Of a stretch of 64,000 nt of DNA, positions 47,291-59,084 are shown piece by piece. This stretch comes from Phoronis australis. Lineage: Eukaryota > Phoronida > Phoronidae. The position numbers were made by a program, and so were the translations under genes. The stretch lies in the NCBI GenBank assembly GCA_002633005.1, contig NMRA01000098.1:636141-700140 (forward strand), read 5' to 3'. A model generated the notes under the pieces. It was not told where the DNA came from. It saw nothing but the letters and a program-made list of their open reading frames with translations, and did not search any database. Numbering within the stretch: the stretch's first letter is position 1; the number at the start of each line of letters is the position of its first letter.

Positions 47291-47494
47291 TTTGATTACG
47301 AATTGTGTATTGGTACTGTGTATTAATAGGCACTGCTTGATTCCTTATAACTTCTTGTAACCATTTAATAAGGGTTAAAATGTGCGCTACTAGTACTTTA
47401 ATTAAGTTCACTAATTATTTTATCTTTTTGACACCGGCTAGGACCAAAATTCTGCCGTTTTGTCAGTTGTAGCCACTGGCTTTGTCGCGGATAT

Positions 47495-47803
47495 TTGTTC
47501 GTAGTGGGGAATGTATGGAACGTACTGTCTGTGTTACGGTTGCCCAAAGCTGTAATTGAAAAAAGTACTTTACTAAAAAACGACTTTCTTCCGCGGCTAA
47601 ATCTTACTCCCGCGGACTGGAAAATCTTTTCATCTTTCGGCCGCCGTACTTATCCCTTGATATTTCAAAAGGTTTGCCTTTTTCGTAAGGCATTAGTACT
47701 TCCCACCGCACAGCAGAGGAAAATTGCCAGACAGTATTATAACATCAGAAAAGGTCTTAAAAACGCTGTTTATACCAGTACATTGAAACCTCCCTCCCCC
47801 TAG
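47495..47803 (+). other. Open frame, 102 codons, unrecognised
   Basis: No ATG opens the frame, but composition is protein-like (NLTPADWKIFSSFGRR, QQRKIARQYYNIRKGL). It may be a transposon remnant or an exon, and I cannot name a family. Confidence 0.25.
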
Positions 47804-47939
47804 ATTTTAACCTTGTGGCACTGCAAATTGGCCGCAGCTGACACCTGATAGCTGTCTGACGGTTTAGTGAATTTCAAAATGGTGCGATTATTTCGAAAGT
47901 CAGCTTTAACCGCACTGTGCAGACATTAGCTGACTTGGG

Positions 47940-48260
47940 CAATGGATTCATGAAGTTCTATTCTTTATGGAAAACGTCTGTTAAAAAACAATCTGTCAGC
48001 TACGTCTCCTCGTAGCAAAGTAACTCTCCTTATTTGGAATGGCAACACGAAGCACATTTTCCTTATATGGAAAATGTGATCTTTGATCTTTGATGTAATC
48101 AAAACAACGGTGATTTTAAGTAGCTACCACTCTGATTTCTTTGACCACATGTGGCTAATTTGAAACTGCATTGTGATGAAAGAGTCGATATTTCGCCTGT
48201 GTTTCAAAAATACTGAATCTGACGTTTTGTTATAGAAATTATTGCGATATTCAAAGTGAA
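47940..48260 (+). repeat. Dispersed repeat with ATTTTCC/GGAAAAT hairpin (copy 2)
   Basis: It matches 44160-44600 through TCCTTATTTGGAATGGCAA and CATTTTCCTTATATGGAAAATG. Confidence 0.55.
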
Positions 48261-49469
48261 TAACCGTTGCGTTAGCATCTCCAAGAAGTAGCGTCGCCAC
48301 AATCTGTTCAAAAGTTATATTTGTATACGATTTTTTGGTTCCATGCCACTTTACGAAGGACCAATTACTCCGTTTACATGTACTCGTAAGTCAATTCAAA
48401 CATGGAATGGAAATATTGAGCTTCTTGGGTATTCTTAAGCCATGAGCCTAATCTATGCATGTCATATTCATAACAGTACAACAGCCATTTTAAACAGGTT
48501 TGATGGCAGCACAGGAAAATACACAAATAGAATATACTAACCTTGTTTTCATTTGGTTTTGCTTGTTTGGACATACAGTGTATTTCCTGTCTTTTCCTCT
48601 TGCTCAGGCTCTTCAAGTACATGTACATAAAACAATCAAATATAATAAAGACGAGCCGGCTCTTCCCAATTCTAAGAGTGTCGTCAATTGTTGAAGAAAC
48701 AGTTGTTTAAAATGACTTCTATATGTATTTTAACGAAATCTTTACCTTGTTCTGAGACGCGTAACATTTCCTCGTCCCTTGAATAAGTTTTTACGTGCTC
48801 CGACAAAACTGCCTACTACACACTACTGAATGAACAAGAGTCGTCTGTGAATGGCGGGCAACGTTTTCAAGGAACCAAACCTTCTCAGAATGTGCAACCG
48901 AATTTAGTCCTTCTCATTGCTGATTGCTGGTGTGTTTTATTTTCTGTTGAAAGGAGGTTTTTAGGCCCAAATTGCCATAAAGTCTCGAATAGTCACAACT
49001 TAAATTTAAATTGTTACAGCTAACCAAATATTAGCTTTTCAATACATTTAAAAATATGTATATTAAACAGCATCCTAAACCCCTCACTTCTCCACAAAAT
49101 TCACACTATGCACGAGAATGAGAAGTAAGCAATTTTCGCCTGCTGGCAATTACGAGCATTAGGTTCAGCATCGACTTATGGTATTCATATTTTAATCCAA
49201 GACAGGCGTTGTCTTGCAGGGTGAAGCCAAATTAAATTATAATAAATTAGAAACACATGGAGCAAATACAATATCAGATACTGGTCCATATTCGTAATAA
49301 GCTTTTCAAGCAGCTTTTTAACTCATGTCTTCATTTCCAGTTTAGATTTAAAATAGATGCTGAACGAAAATCTGTAGCCATTTTCGACACAAGCTATTGA
49401 ACTGCGGGTTACCAGTTTTTGAATAAGAGATCATGTAACGGAAAAGTATTGGCAAGTATAGATGAAAAT
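48261..49469. other. No recognised gene
   Basis: I see nothing beyond chance frames. Confidence 0.4.
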
Positions 49470-49600
49470 TTTACTTACCTGGGCTTTCCGTAGATAAGCC
49501 CCTGGGCGTGTATTCGGAAAGTGAAAAATTTCAGGCATTTTAGTAACACCAATAAACGCCCGGGCGTTTATTGGGAAAAGGGGTGTGTGTAAACGGAAAG
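49470..49600. repeat. AATAAACGCCC repeat (short copy)
   Basis: It contains the GCTTTCCGTAGATAAGCCC end and the palindrome AATAAACGCCCGGGCGTTTATT shared in part with 1-290 and 50920-51175. Confidence 0.6.
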
Positions 49601-49781
49601 TCATAATTTTGGCTACGTTAATACCAGCATGATACCTGATGTGTATTTTTGTAAGTGAAACAGCCCTTCTGGGTGAAATTGGTAGGCCTAGTCCTTAAAA
49701 GGTCTGTCTGTTGATACCTGTTAACAACGTTAATTGTGTAGCACTGACTTATCAATTTTTGCAATATATGCCCAACGCAAG

Positions 49782-49922
49782 GGCGGCGCACCATAGGGGG
49801 CTGGGGCCTATAGCCCCCACTTTTTTCAGTGCTACACCGCACATGGTCTATAGGCGGTGCACCACAGGGGGCTTAGGGGCTTTAGCCCCCACTTTTTTCA
49901 GTGCTGCCCCGCACATGCAGCG
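49782..49922. repeat. Two tandem ~70-bp GGCGGCGCACCA units
   Basis: Each unit reads GGCGGYGCACCA, then a GGGGGCTNGGGGCYTTAGCCCCC palindrome, then ACTTTTTTCAGTGCT and GCACATG. A related single copy lies at 56228-56285. Confidence 0.75.
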
Positions 49923-50439
49923 GGACAAGAAAATTAATGTACAGACACTTCTAGACCTCCTTGTGGCAAAGTTGATAGCACCCAAGGACGCGTAGTAGAA
50001 AATCTTTGAACTTCGGCTTGAATACTCCCACCACGTATTGTGCACTATAACACATTCGAGCGTGTGGAATTTCGGGGTCTAACGGAGCTTAACACACGTT
50101 GCTACCAAGCTTATTTTGACGACAGTCTTCAACCAACTAGCTGGCCGGTTACGTCATAAGCCCCAGTATCGCACAAAGACATTGTCCGGCGGTCACGTTC
50201 AGTCTGCGGCGGCGGTCCTGTTTTGTGGTGGAGCGGTGATGTTTTTAGGTGCGTCTGTCCCATTTTTGGTGCGGCGGTCCCATTTGATTCCGTAGATCCT
50301 GTTTTGTGGTGAGTTGGTCCGATTTGGAGGACCGGCGGTCATGTTTGGGTCTGGCGGTCATGTTGTTTCTCACCCGTGTATCAGTATTGGCTTAAACGAA
50401 ACGGCGAGAAAGAATACACCCCAAAAGGATATCACAGCC

Positions 50440-50560
50440 CCCTCATCTTACCAGAAATTCCTGAAATTTGTATCTTCAGCCATGTGGAAAATCCCGCAGG
50501 ACATCATTATCAAAGCATTCGAATGTTGTGACATAGCTGCTGATGGGGAAACGGTCTCTA
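50440..50560 (+). pseudogene. Possible pogo/Tigger-like transposase C-terminal scrap
   Basis: The frame has a V..AMWKIPQDIIIKAFECC.IAADGE pattern, like the helix after the last catalytic residue in pogo-type transposases (AW..I....I..SF..CGI...DG.E). It is too short for certainty. Confidence 0.35.
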
Positions 50561-50919
50561 CCGTATTATTCGACCCTGCCTCCCGTTCAGTAACGCTAGG
50601 ACCTCGCTAAAAAGCAAGACTTCGCGAGATTACGTGAGATATTGCCGTGCATTTTAAATGAGAACACGTAACTAGGTTTTAGCTAGGTCCTAGCGTAGGT
50701 CCTAGCGTCTACTGAACGCACGTTCGGATTCGCGAACACATGATATACAACGCGGGTATCTAAGGGATGGACGGCAAGTCGCGCGATCCCTTCAGCGACT
50801 CGGAGGTGGAAAGACATTTGGAGGAGGAGCTGGATAAAAGCATTGACATGACTGAATATAAGTAGATTAAGATGTTTTCTTTCTGACTTTTTATCTAAAA
50901 CTGTTTTTAAATTTAAAAA

Positions 50920-51175
50920 TTTTATAATAATAAATGCATAGTTCGGCAACACGTCATTCGTTTATATAATTGATAAATGCTCCACAAAACTGACTGTGAC
51001 TAAAAGTTGATGCTAAGTAGGCTTTTAAAGGAAATTTTCCAATTAAACGCACCACTATCTGGACACTTGACACAAGAAGTTGCAACACCACATGGGCGTT
51101 TATTCGGCATAATTTCCGAATAAACGCACATGGGTGTTTCATCGGGTGGGCTTATCTACGGAAAACCCCGGTACA
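50920..51175. repeat. AATAAACGCCC repeat (copy)
   Basis: The best match to 1-290 in the window, from ATAATAAATGCATAGTTCGG to GGGCTTATCTACGGAAAA. Confidence 0.65.
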
Positions 51176-51429
51176 TACGTGTTTACGTAGCTTACGGAAA
51201 AATGCTCTTGCATAAATTTGCGAGCGTGAGTGTATTTGTGCGTGTGTTGTATTGTATCTATATTAATTCATTTGCCTAGCGTTTACTTGTTGACCGGTAT
51301 AATTACGTAAAATTGATTTCCGAGTGCCGATGTTATCTTAAATATTTATCTATACTCATGATAAAATGAAGTTTTTATGGTAAAGCATTCCAATACAATA
51401 TTTTACGTTACTGACAGCGTACTTGCCAA

Positions 51430-52330
51430 CTGTTCGGTTTTGGGCGGACTGTCCACTGTTTGAGGTTTTCCCGTCATCCCACTAAAATGTCTCACTTTTG
51501 CGGCAACAAAACGCTGTCTTTTTATTTTGCGGCAAGCATTCCACCCTTGCGTTTTGACATAGACCCAGATGTCTCACTTTTAATCCGAATGCCCCGCTTT
51601 TCAATCCAGTTGTCTCGTTTTTAATTTTTGAATGTTGATACCTACAGCAACAGGTGATCAAATTAATATAGTCTCTTTGTTATGAATATTGCTATTTTCC
51701 AGAGTCCACCTTGATTAGTAACATGACAATTGCAAAGTGTGTTCTAATGTCTCTAGTTTACGGAGACACCAACTGCGATTTATTAGTTTGTAAAGAAATT
51801 TGTTTATTGCTCAATTCATAATATATAAAGGTCATGTAGGACTTTTCTGTTAAGTCTTTGTATTTTGCAAAATGTTTACAAAACTACCAATTTTAACTCG
51901 GCAAAAGTATATATTTTCTGATAGTAGAAAGCTTGTAGAATACAGTGTTGGTTATTTTACTAATCTGACATTCATTGGGTCACGTTACCACGTAAAATTA
52001 AGCTAAAACCAAAAGACACATTGATACCGAAAGAAAAGTGTCAATGACATAATCAAGTTTTATTTGATAAAAATGTTACAGTTTTATAACACGTCATTTC
52101 GTTTTCTTTTTGTGCAACTGTGAATTTCTTCACTGCTAACAGTATAATCCACAGTTACACAACAGTTGCTAGCCCATTTTGTTTCTATCAGAAATCCATA
52201 TCTGCAAATTTCGCATAGACAGTGGAAGTAATAAGTTATTCACGTTTTTGTAAACATTGTTGCATTCAGAATTTTTAATGAAGAATGAAGTAGGACCAAA
52301 CGACACCAAAGGTTCAATTGATATGTAAAG
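51430..52330. repeat. Dispersed repeat family R51 (longest copy)
   Basis: It joins the blocks that occur separately elsewhere: 51540-51790 (also 26075-26310), 51880-52130 (also 8700-8880, 22140-22390, 57290-57560) and 52160-52330 (also 26470-26640). It is non-coding, and I found no terminal repeats. Confidence 0.6.
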
Positions 52331-53541
52331 ATGCATAATTTTGGACGAATGCCTGACCAAATTATTAATTTTTTTTCTTTATCCGGTTGCAATATTTTGC
52401 ATCATCAAGACTGCTCCAGTCATTCATATGATGTATACCTATCTGGTCCATTTACTATTCTATTAGTATCAGAATCTAAATTAATAAGTTATTTGATATT
52501 ACAAGTAATTAACTAGTTAACTAATCAGCCAACTAGTAGATGCAGGACTTCATTATTACATTCATTGTTATTTTTCCATATTTTGGAAACACTATTAAGA
52601 CCCCGTGTTGTCCAAGGAGTCGGAGCATTTATCAACAGGACTCGTAGATGGTATTGCTTGGCTTCATCAACGTGTCCGATATTAGTGCACATGTGCAGAG
52701 GTCGGGAAAAAGGCGGGGAATTGGTGCGATGCAATTTCGGTTCCAACACAAGTTTTATAAATTTGTACCTTTATGAAGCACGGGAAATCCCGGGTCCTTT
52801 GTAAACCCTTCGGTATTTTTGTGTAGTTGGACAAGGTAACCTTTCGGCAGTTCCGAATTCTTAAAGTGAGGAATTTTGTCAGAAAACGCACCCTTTCGTG
52901 GTGAAATAGTCTCCCTTCTGATCGCTACGTCCCGTATACTCCTTCTAACAGTTATTCCTGTCGATTTCAAAAACGCTAGTGTCTTGCTTGAGAATCAAAA
53001 TCTCGTGATAGTCCTCAAGATATCGCCGTGTATTTTCGAAGAGAGCAGTCCTCGGGATTTTACTGTAGCTAGATGTTTCACGCGAACTCGACGTTGGTAA
53101 ATATAACTTGCAATGTGGTTGTGGGAATAACGGAAATGGCCTTAATGCAGTGTACATGTATATTTCAAAACCCCAGTTACTGGAAGGTCTAATGATTGCA
53201 TCATCACTTTTGATGTCTAAGTTACGAAAAATTTTCCACTCAGGAAATAGAGCGATTGGGGAACAGTCAAACGTTACGTAACAGAACCGAAGGAATATTT
53301 GAAAGTGTCACATTTTCAACGTAAATTGCATTATTCGATCGATTAAAAGCATCATGAAATTTGCGGATAACATTTAGAAACTAAGTGACAACTGTTTGCT
53401 TTTTCCTGACCTTAGTTTAATCAATAACTATATTGGTTTGCAACAAGTAAATAAAAATCTGAAACTTAACTTTTTGAGTGAATACAGTGAATTACATAAC
53501 GTTATCATTATGTAAGCCCATATTACGAAATAAATGTCGAC
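52331..53541. other. 5' flank of the DEG/ENaC gene
   Basis: No coding frame with a domain and no shared repeat. Confidence 0.4.
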
Positions 53542-53549
53542 TATAAATA
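53542..53549 (+). promoter_or_regulatory. TATA-box candidate for the DEG/ENaC gene
   Basis: TATAAATA ends 54 bp before the ATG, which would put transcription start about 25-30 nt before it. Confidence 0.4.
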
Positions 53550-53603
53550 AGTCCAACAGCTTTTAACATTTTATTGTGTTGAACAGCAGTACTACTCATC
53601 ACT

Positions 53604-55118
53604 ATGAAGAGGCAGGGTGAGATGGAGGGTCCCGATGGCTTGCTTACCAACTTCGCTCGGAGCACCTCAGCACATGGCTTAGCCCGCATCCCAGGCACCT
53701 CCCAGCCAATGCAACGCGCTGTATGGGCACTCTTGGTGACGGCCTTGGCAGCTGCTCTCATATCAGCGCTTGCAATCGTCGTTTCCGTTTACCTTCAGTA
53801 CCAATACACCGAATTCGCAAAGAAAGTGGCACGCCCTAACATCAAGTTTCCTGTCATAACAGCGTGCAACAAAGTTCCTTATGGTCTACTCCAAACAGAG
53901 CAAACTGTGAATGAGTTTTTTAGGTCAATAGGGTTGGACGAGCCTACATGTCAAAGTGAAATTTCACCAGGATTGAATGATCCCATAATATATCGTAGAA
54001 TTAGCGACGCCGTTAGACCTAGAGTTCTGTACGAATACAACTCTAAAGTAATGCAAGTCTTAGGACAAAACTTGGACGACTTTATGGTGACGTGCGCCTA
54101 CCAAGGACCACCATGCTTTATTTACAGTAACTTCAGCACGTCTTTATTCAAAGACCCTTACCACTATAACTGTGTAACGCTGAAAGTTCCAGACGAAGTT
54201 CAGGTAAAAGTCAACGGTCGTGGAGCAATGGAGCTCGTGTTTTTCGTGGGGGACAACAAAACGTCGCTTCAAGGTAAACATGTGGACAAACTGGTTACGG
54301 ATGGAACAGTTGGTATAAAATTAATAATTCATGCAGAGGGAATGCATCCCAAATGGGCTAAAACACTAGACGTGGCACCTGGCCATTTGGCCAACATCGC
54401 TGTACGACCGCGCGAAATTTACAGATTAAAAGCACCGTATGCCAGTGATTGCATAGAGAATCCACCAGATATATTGGCTGCCAGCACGAACACTTCCTAT
54501 ACTTACTCGAAAGAGCTGTGTACATTGAAATGTTTCAACAAGCTTGTTGCGGACGCCTGCGACTGCATTCCCGAACCTGTCGTGGTGGATAAATTTGGCT
54601 TAGACTACCCGTATTGCGGAGAGTCTCCCTGCAATTATTCGTATATTTTAGATAAAATTAAATGTCACACGAACCTAACAGAGAGATTACATGAAGGTAT
54701 GTTGTCTAACCAGTGTCCAGAGTGCAAGTTGCCATGTGAAGAATTGACTTATGATACTGATATGCATCTTTCAAAATGGCCTTCGAAGTTTACGTCAAAG
54801 ACCATCACGAAATATATTTTAAAGAACCACGTGATTCCAAGAAACATTGAGAATGATTCTAGTGCTCTAGATTCATATGTTCAACAGAACTTTTTGAAAG
54901 TGGTGATCTACTTGGAAGACCTTCTTACAGTTGAGCAAACAGAGCAAGAGTCGATGAACTTAGCCCAGCTTACGTCTAGTGTAGGTGGCGCCATGGGTTT
55001 TTTCTTAGGGATATCAATTGTTACTGTGTTTGAGTTCATAGACCTACTAGTCAAGTCTGTACAGTCATTGTTTAAGAAAAAAAGCGTGGACAAAGTGTTG
55101 CCATTCCACAGCAAATGA
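53604..55118 (+). CDS. DEG/ENaC-family sodium channel subunit (ASIC/FaNaC-like), single exon
   Basis: A complete 504-residue subunit of the amiloride-sensitive, trimeric sodium channel family in the plasma membrane. The short cytoplasmic end carries the gating HG motif (STSAHGLARI, H24-G25). TM1 is about residues 39-63, then FPVITACN at 82-89 opens the extracellular domain. This domain has the family cysteines (C164 with GPPC171 and C190; C306/C310, C319/C321; YPYCGES; CPECKLPCEE at 371-380) and N-glycosylation sites at 176, 218, 296, 344 and 357. TM2 at about 458-483 contains the selectivity filter GIS (469-471) in SSVGGAMGFFLGIS. The C-tail is short (KKKSVDKVLPFHSK). It is intronless and the start context is ATCACTATGA. 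Gate stimulus (acid, peptide, mechanical) cannot be told from sequence. Length matches the family. Confidence 0.95.
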   Translation: MKRQGEMEGPDGLLTNFARSTSAHGLARIPGTSQPMQRAVWALLVTALAAALISALAIVVSVYLQYQYTEFAKKVARPNIKFPVITACNKVPYGLLQTEQTVNEFFRSIGLDEPTCQSEISPGLNDPIIYRRISDAVRPRVLYEYNSKVMQVLGQNLDDFMVTCAYQGPPCFIYSNFSTSLFKDPYHYNCVTLKVPDEVQVKVNGRGAMELVFFVGDNKTSLQGKHVDKLVTDGTVGIKLIIHAEGMHPKWAKTLDVAPGHLANIAVRPREIYRLKAPYASDCIENPPDILAASTNTSYTYSKELCTLKCFNKLVADACDCIPEPVVVDKFGLDYPYCGESPCNYSYILDKIKCHTNLTERLHEGMLSNQCPECKLPCEELTYDTDMHLSKWPSKFTSKTITKYILKNHVIPRNIENDSSALDSYVQQNFLKVVIYLEDLLTVEQTEQESMNLAQLTSSVGGAMGFFLGISIVTVFEFIDLLVKSVQSLFKKKSVDKVLPFHSK

Positions 55119-56227
55119 CCATATCCAGGGGAAGGAAATGTCGAATTCAGTTTGGAGTTGAGGGTGATATATATCTATTCAGGAATACACAGAACTTACA
55201 AGGAAAATAATGACAAATCCAGAAATCGCGAAGCATTATGTCTGGGTTATAGACTGTACATAGATGAAAGTAGTATACATAGAACTATATTCATGTAAGT
55301 AGTATCTAATGTAAGTATTCAAATATTTAGACATGTTATTACAAACATATTAAAAACAAAAACACATGTACAGATCAGGGCCATAGGAAACGGGGGGAGG
55401 CGTGTCCCCAAAATTTTCAGCGTAGAAGCTTCTGCAACAGTACATTTTGATTGGAAGTGAAGTTTTCACAGAATTATAACGAAATTGAACAAGCTGACTT
55501 AGTCATCAGAAAAACACCATAAAAACTTGTGGATCAGTTAGCTTTTATTTCGCCAAAGAATCGTTTCCCGAGACTGCAGAACAAGACTTGATGCTAGGCG
55601 TCGTTGGCAAAGTGAAGACCTCGGTGTGTTTGGTAAGTGTTACATTATATTAAGCAGTAGCACGTGCAGTTCTAAGCTCAAACTTTGGTGTTCAGTGCAT
55701 TGTTCGACATGTCGACCACAATGGAGGTAATATATTGCGTTTTTTAACGTTTTGCAGTTGTTTTTACTTTTCATTGTGATTGTCGGACGTTATAGCAGGA
55801 AACTGGAGTACATTTCCATCAGTGGTCACAAACTCTGTATTTTGCATTGCCTTGGAGAACTCGTGGCGTTGATTGGATACGACATTTAGAAAGCTGGAAG
55901 TCTATACAACTCGTACAGTAACCTTGTAACACAAGATGTTGAATCCCCACTTTCTAACATCTAGTTTGTTGGAAAATGCTCGGATCGACGAGTTCGTAAA
56001 ATGCATCCTTCCCGAATCTCACCAGTCAACACACGAGCCCATTCGCATATCTGGGACGGCAACTGTTTATTTAGAGCCGCTTCTCTTTGCATAACTGGTA
56101 TAAGTTTGTTTTTTCGTAATAGATTTTTGACTTTTACTTTAGTCGATATTACATAGGCAGCGCAGAACTAAAATAAGTGGGTGGGCTATATTCCCTCAGC
56201 ACCCTATCCGGTGCGCCGTTTACGCCC

Positions 56228-56285
56228 ATGGGCGGCGCACCATTGAAATAAATGAGGGCTATAGCCCCCCCCAGCCCCCAATAGT
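56228..56285. repeat. GGCGGCGCACCA unit inside the OTU intron
   Basis: It shares GGGCGGCGCACCAT and the GGGCTATAGCCCCC palindrome with 49782-49922. Confidence 0.6.
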
Positions 56286-57289
56286 GTGTCGATTTTAGTG
56301 TTTGTTTTCTGCTTAATGTAAACGACAACTCACACGGTCGGTCTAGAAATATAATGAATTACCCGTCGTTAAAATAGAAGTCAAACTATACCTATTATTG
56401 TAGAACCTATCTGGGTTGTGAGTTACCGGCTAATTCAAACGTGCACCATGTTTTAAATGGTGATGAAGCATATATACTACGATAAATATTTATTTTGTGA
56501 CAAAAACTTGCACTATGGCGAAAAACGCGGGTCCAGTATTAACGCTCATTCCCTAAATTTAAAGAGTTTAAGTATTTTCAATGAAAGAACTGGGAGTGAA
56601 AAATTGAAAAACGGGCCAAAAACTCACAGTTTATTTGTAGTGCAGACTACTTTCTCCAACCGTGGTATTCATGCATAACGTTAACCACGTTTACTCAACT
56701 CCAAGGATGGAAGATTTGATCGTTTGTACAGGAAGCAGTTATTGATTTGACCTCGGTGATAATACACGTACACCGTTTGCATTTTGGTCTCAAATTTTGT
56801 TTGTGCACCGTATTTCCTGAAAGTATTAAACAGTGGCTGTAGTACATTGACAAAACAGAATTTGTGAAATACTTAAGTAAGTCCCATAGTGTCGCATTAC
56901 AATGTAGAAATCAGAAACGTATTTCGTTTTCTTATGAAACGCGAGTAGTAGCTCAGTGAAACATAAGAATATGAAACACAGAATTCCTTCTTTCATAGCC
57001 ATAAAAGTTAAAGAAATATATTGAAAAAAAAAATGTCATTAAAAATATGTTATAGGCTTTACTGTACTACTAAATGTCAAATGAACCAAAGTTAAAATTT
57101 GTCTACCGGATGGAGAAGCAAAATGTCACCCATTAGCGGAGTGCGTGTTTAACAGCTGCCCAAAAATACAAAACATGTTCTTACACCAACGCACCGCGTC
57201 ATACTGAGGTTATGAAGCCCCTTCTCGACATGCCTGTATAGTTAGCCAAACACAAATACTAAATTGTACGCAACTTAACTCAGCTAAAT

Positions 57290-57720
57290 TATATTTTAGG
57301 AAAGTAGAAACTCCGTAGAATTTGATTTTTGATTTCACACCAGTCCGCAACTAAATAGGTTGCTTGACATTAACTTTTAGGAAAATTTAGCAAACAAATA
57401 AGGTACATTCTGTTCATCAAACAAAACAACAGCGTCAAAAGCATGCGCAAACGTCATATGACATAACTGTTCAAGATAAAATCTCAAAAACGCTGTTACA
57501 ATTTTCTAAATTATCGTTTCATTTTCGTTTTATGCAACTTTAAAATGTTTTCATAAAAATCTGAAGTACTATTTTGATAAACCCTGGAACATTTTAAGAA
57601 GAACTCCCAACATCGTGTTGGAGAACACTGTATCGGAATTTGAAAGTGCAATGCAAATTCGATAAAACATATTTGAAGTTGGCGAAAACTGAAGCTTTCA
57701 TTAGGTTCAACATAACTTTA
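57290..57720. repeat. Dispersed repeat family R51 (copy) inside the OTU intron
   Basis: It has the AAAATTTAGCAAA, AACATTTTAAGAAGAAC and GAAGTTGGCGAAAA-type blocks in the same order as 8700-9150. Confidence 0.55.
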
Positions 57721-59084
57721 AAAGCACAAAATGCAAATCTTAAACTATGAAAAAAATTTGTGACAAGTTTTCGGTTTCCTAGCTGAAAACTAACCTGAAA
57801 TTGTGCAAACAGTAATGTAAGGTTCTCGACGGCGGATAAAAATGTATGTGTCTTGTCCCTTTGAAACAACTATCATCCCGTACTTTGTTCTGTGTATGAG
57901 CGCATTTTTGGCATTTGTCATGAAGTTGGGATGTGAAATGGGCAAAGTCCAATGAAAGCCACTAAAATCGCTATTTTGGGAAGTCGAAATTACGTCTATA
58001 AACTCATTTTTGGGATAAGACCCAGTTACGAATTTTTTGACATTACCCAGAATTTCAAAACCTTTCTAAAATTTCGGATGGCCATATTTTAAAAAGGCAA
58101 CTAATCTCTTGATACAACCGTGCAGTTGCTTAATTTTTATTTATAGGTGACGAATCCCTCCACCTCACACTAAGGCTGCTGACTGCAGCAGAGCTCTTCA
58201 TTCACCCTGACTTTTATGTAACGCACCCACATGTTGTTGCTGCTACTTAGAAAGAAAACTGTATATCTTGGGATTTTTCAAACATTATTCACTGTGGTAA
58301 TATCTCAGCAGGACGGTCTTGGAGACATTGTAAACGATGTTAATGAAGCAACCACTGTAAGAGAGGCAAAGCATCTGTGCCACGATGAGAGTAGTCTCAT
58401 GGTTGTCATGGGTCTGTCATCTGTATTGAAAATGCCAGTAACAAGTGTATGTCCTCACGTAGGAAACAGTATTCAACCCCTTCATGGGGAAATCTTACCA
58501 TGTGTATTAGGAAATGCTTCATGCCGCAACAAATATGCAGTTTTCTTGTGGTCTAGAGATAGAAATCTTGACAACCGACCCGGCGCGATTTTTGAACCAA
58601 ATCATGTCGAGCCAGTTAGAATAAAAAGCACACGCCCTGTACCTGAGTTTCAAATGAATAAAAAAGATTTTGCGACGCTAAGGAAGCGGCATGCCTTCTT
58701 TAGGGTAAAATCCGTACCTGTAACCAGTAACTCAGTAACGGTCGAAACTCACTTAATAGGCGACGCATCACGCACTAAGCCAGGAGGTGTTTCAGCTTGC
58801 AGTATGAAAAAGTAACTGTAACGTTCATTTATCTGAAACATTAAACACAGAACTATCGGACGTCCTGGAGTCCAACAGCAGCTGTACTTCGCAGCTAGCA
58901 ACCAGCACCACTGAAAAAGCCACATTAGTCACAGATCCACCTGACGCGAACGCTGGGACTCGCATATCTGGTACTATAGAACCATCGAGCCAGTCACAAA
59001 AGCTTTATTGTAGCTCTTCAGCACCAAGTGAAAACTCCCACATTCACCAAAACAGTTCTTCAGGGTCGGCTCACACAATGCAAG

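Larger units (their letters stand above)
55965..58815 (+). pseudogene. OTU-like cysteine protease region of the transposon
   Basis: Exon 55965-56097 ends with IWDGNCLFRAASLCITG, the OTU catalytic Asp-Gly-Asn-Cys motif. The intron 56098-58146 (GTATAAGT...TTATTTATAG) splices in phase to GDESLHLTLRLLTAAEL and HPDFYVTHPHV. A stop at 58246 and a frameshift follow. The frame 58231-58815 then gives DESSLMVVMGLSSVLKMPV, SVCP, FLWSRD and PNHVEPV, the second half of the fold with the catalytic His (about 58603). A tiny exon 55709-55726 (MSTTME) would fit as the first exon in phase 0. The first Gly of GDGNC is Trp here. This OTU/vertnin-like type is common in animal mobile elements. With stop and frameshift it is inactive. 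Confidence 0.7.
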
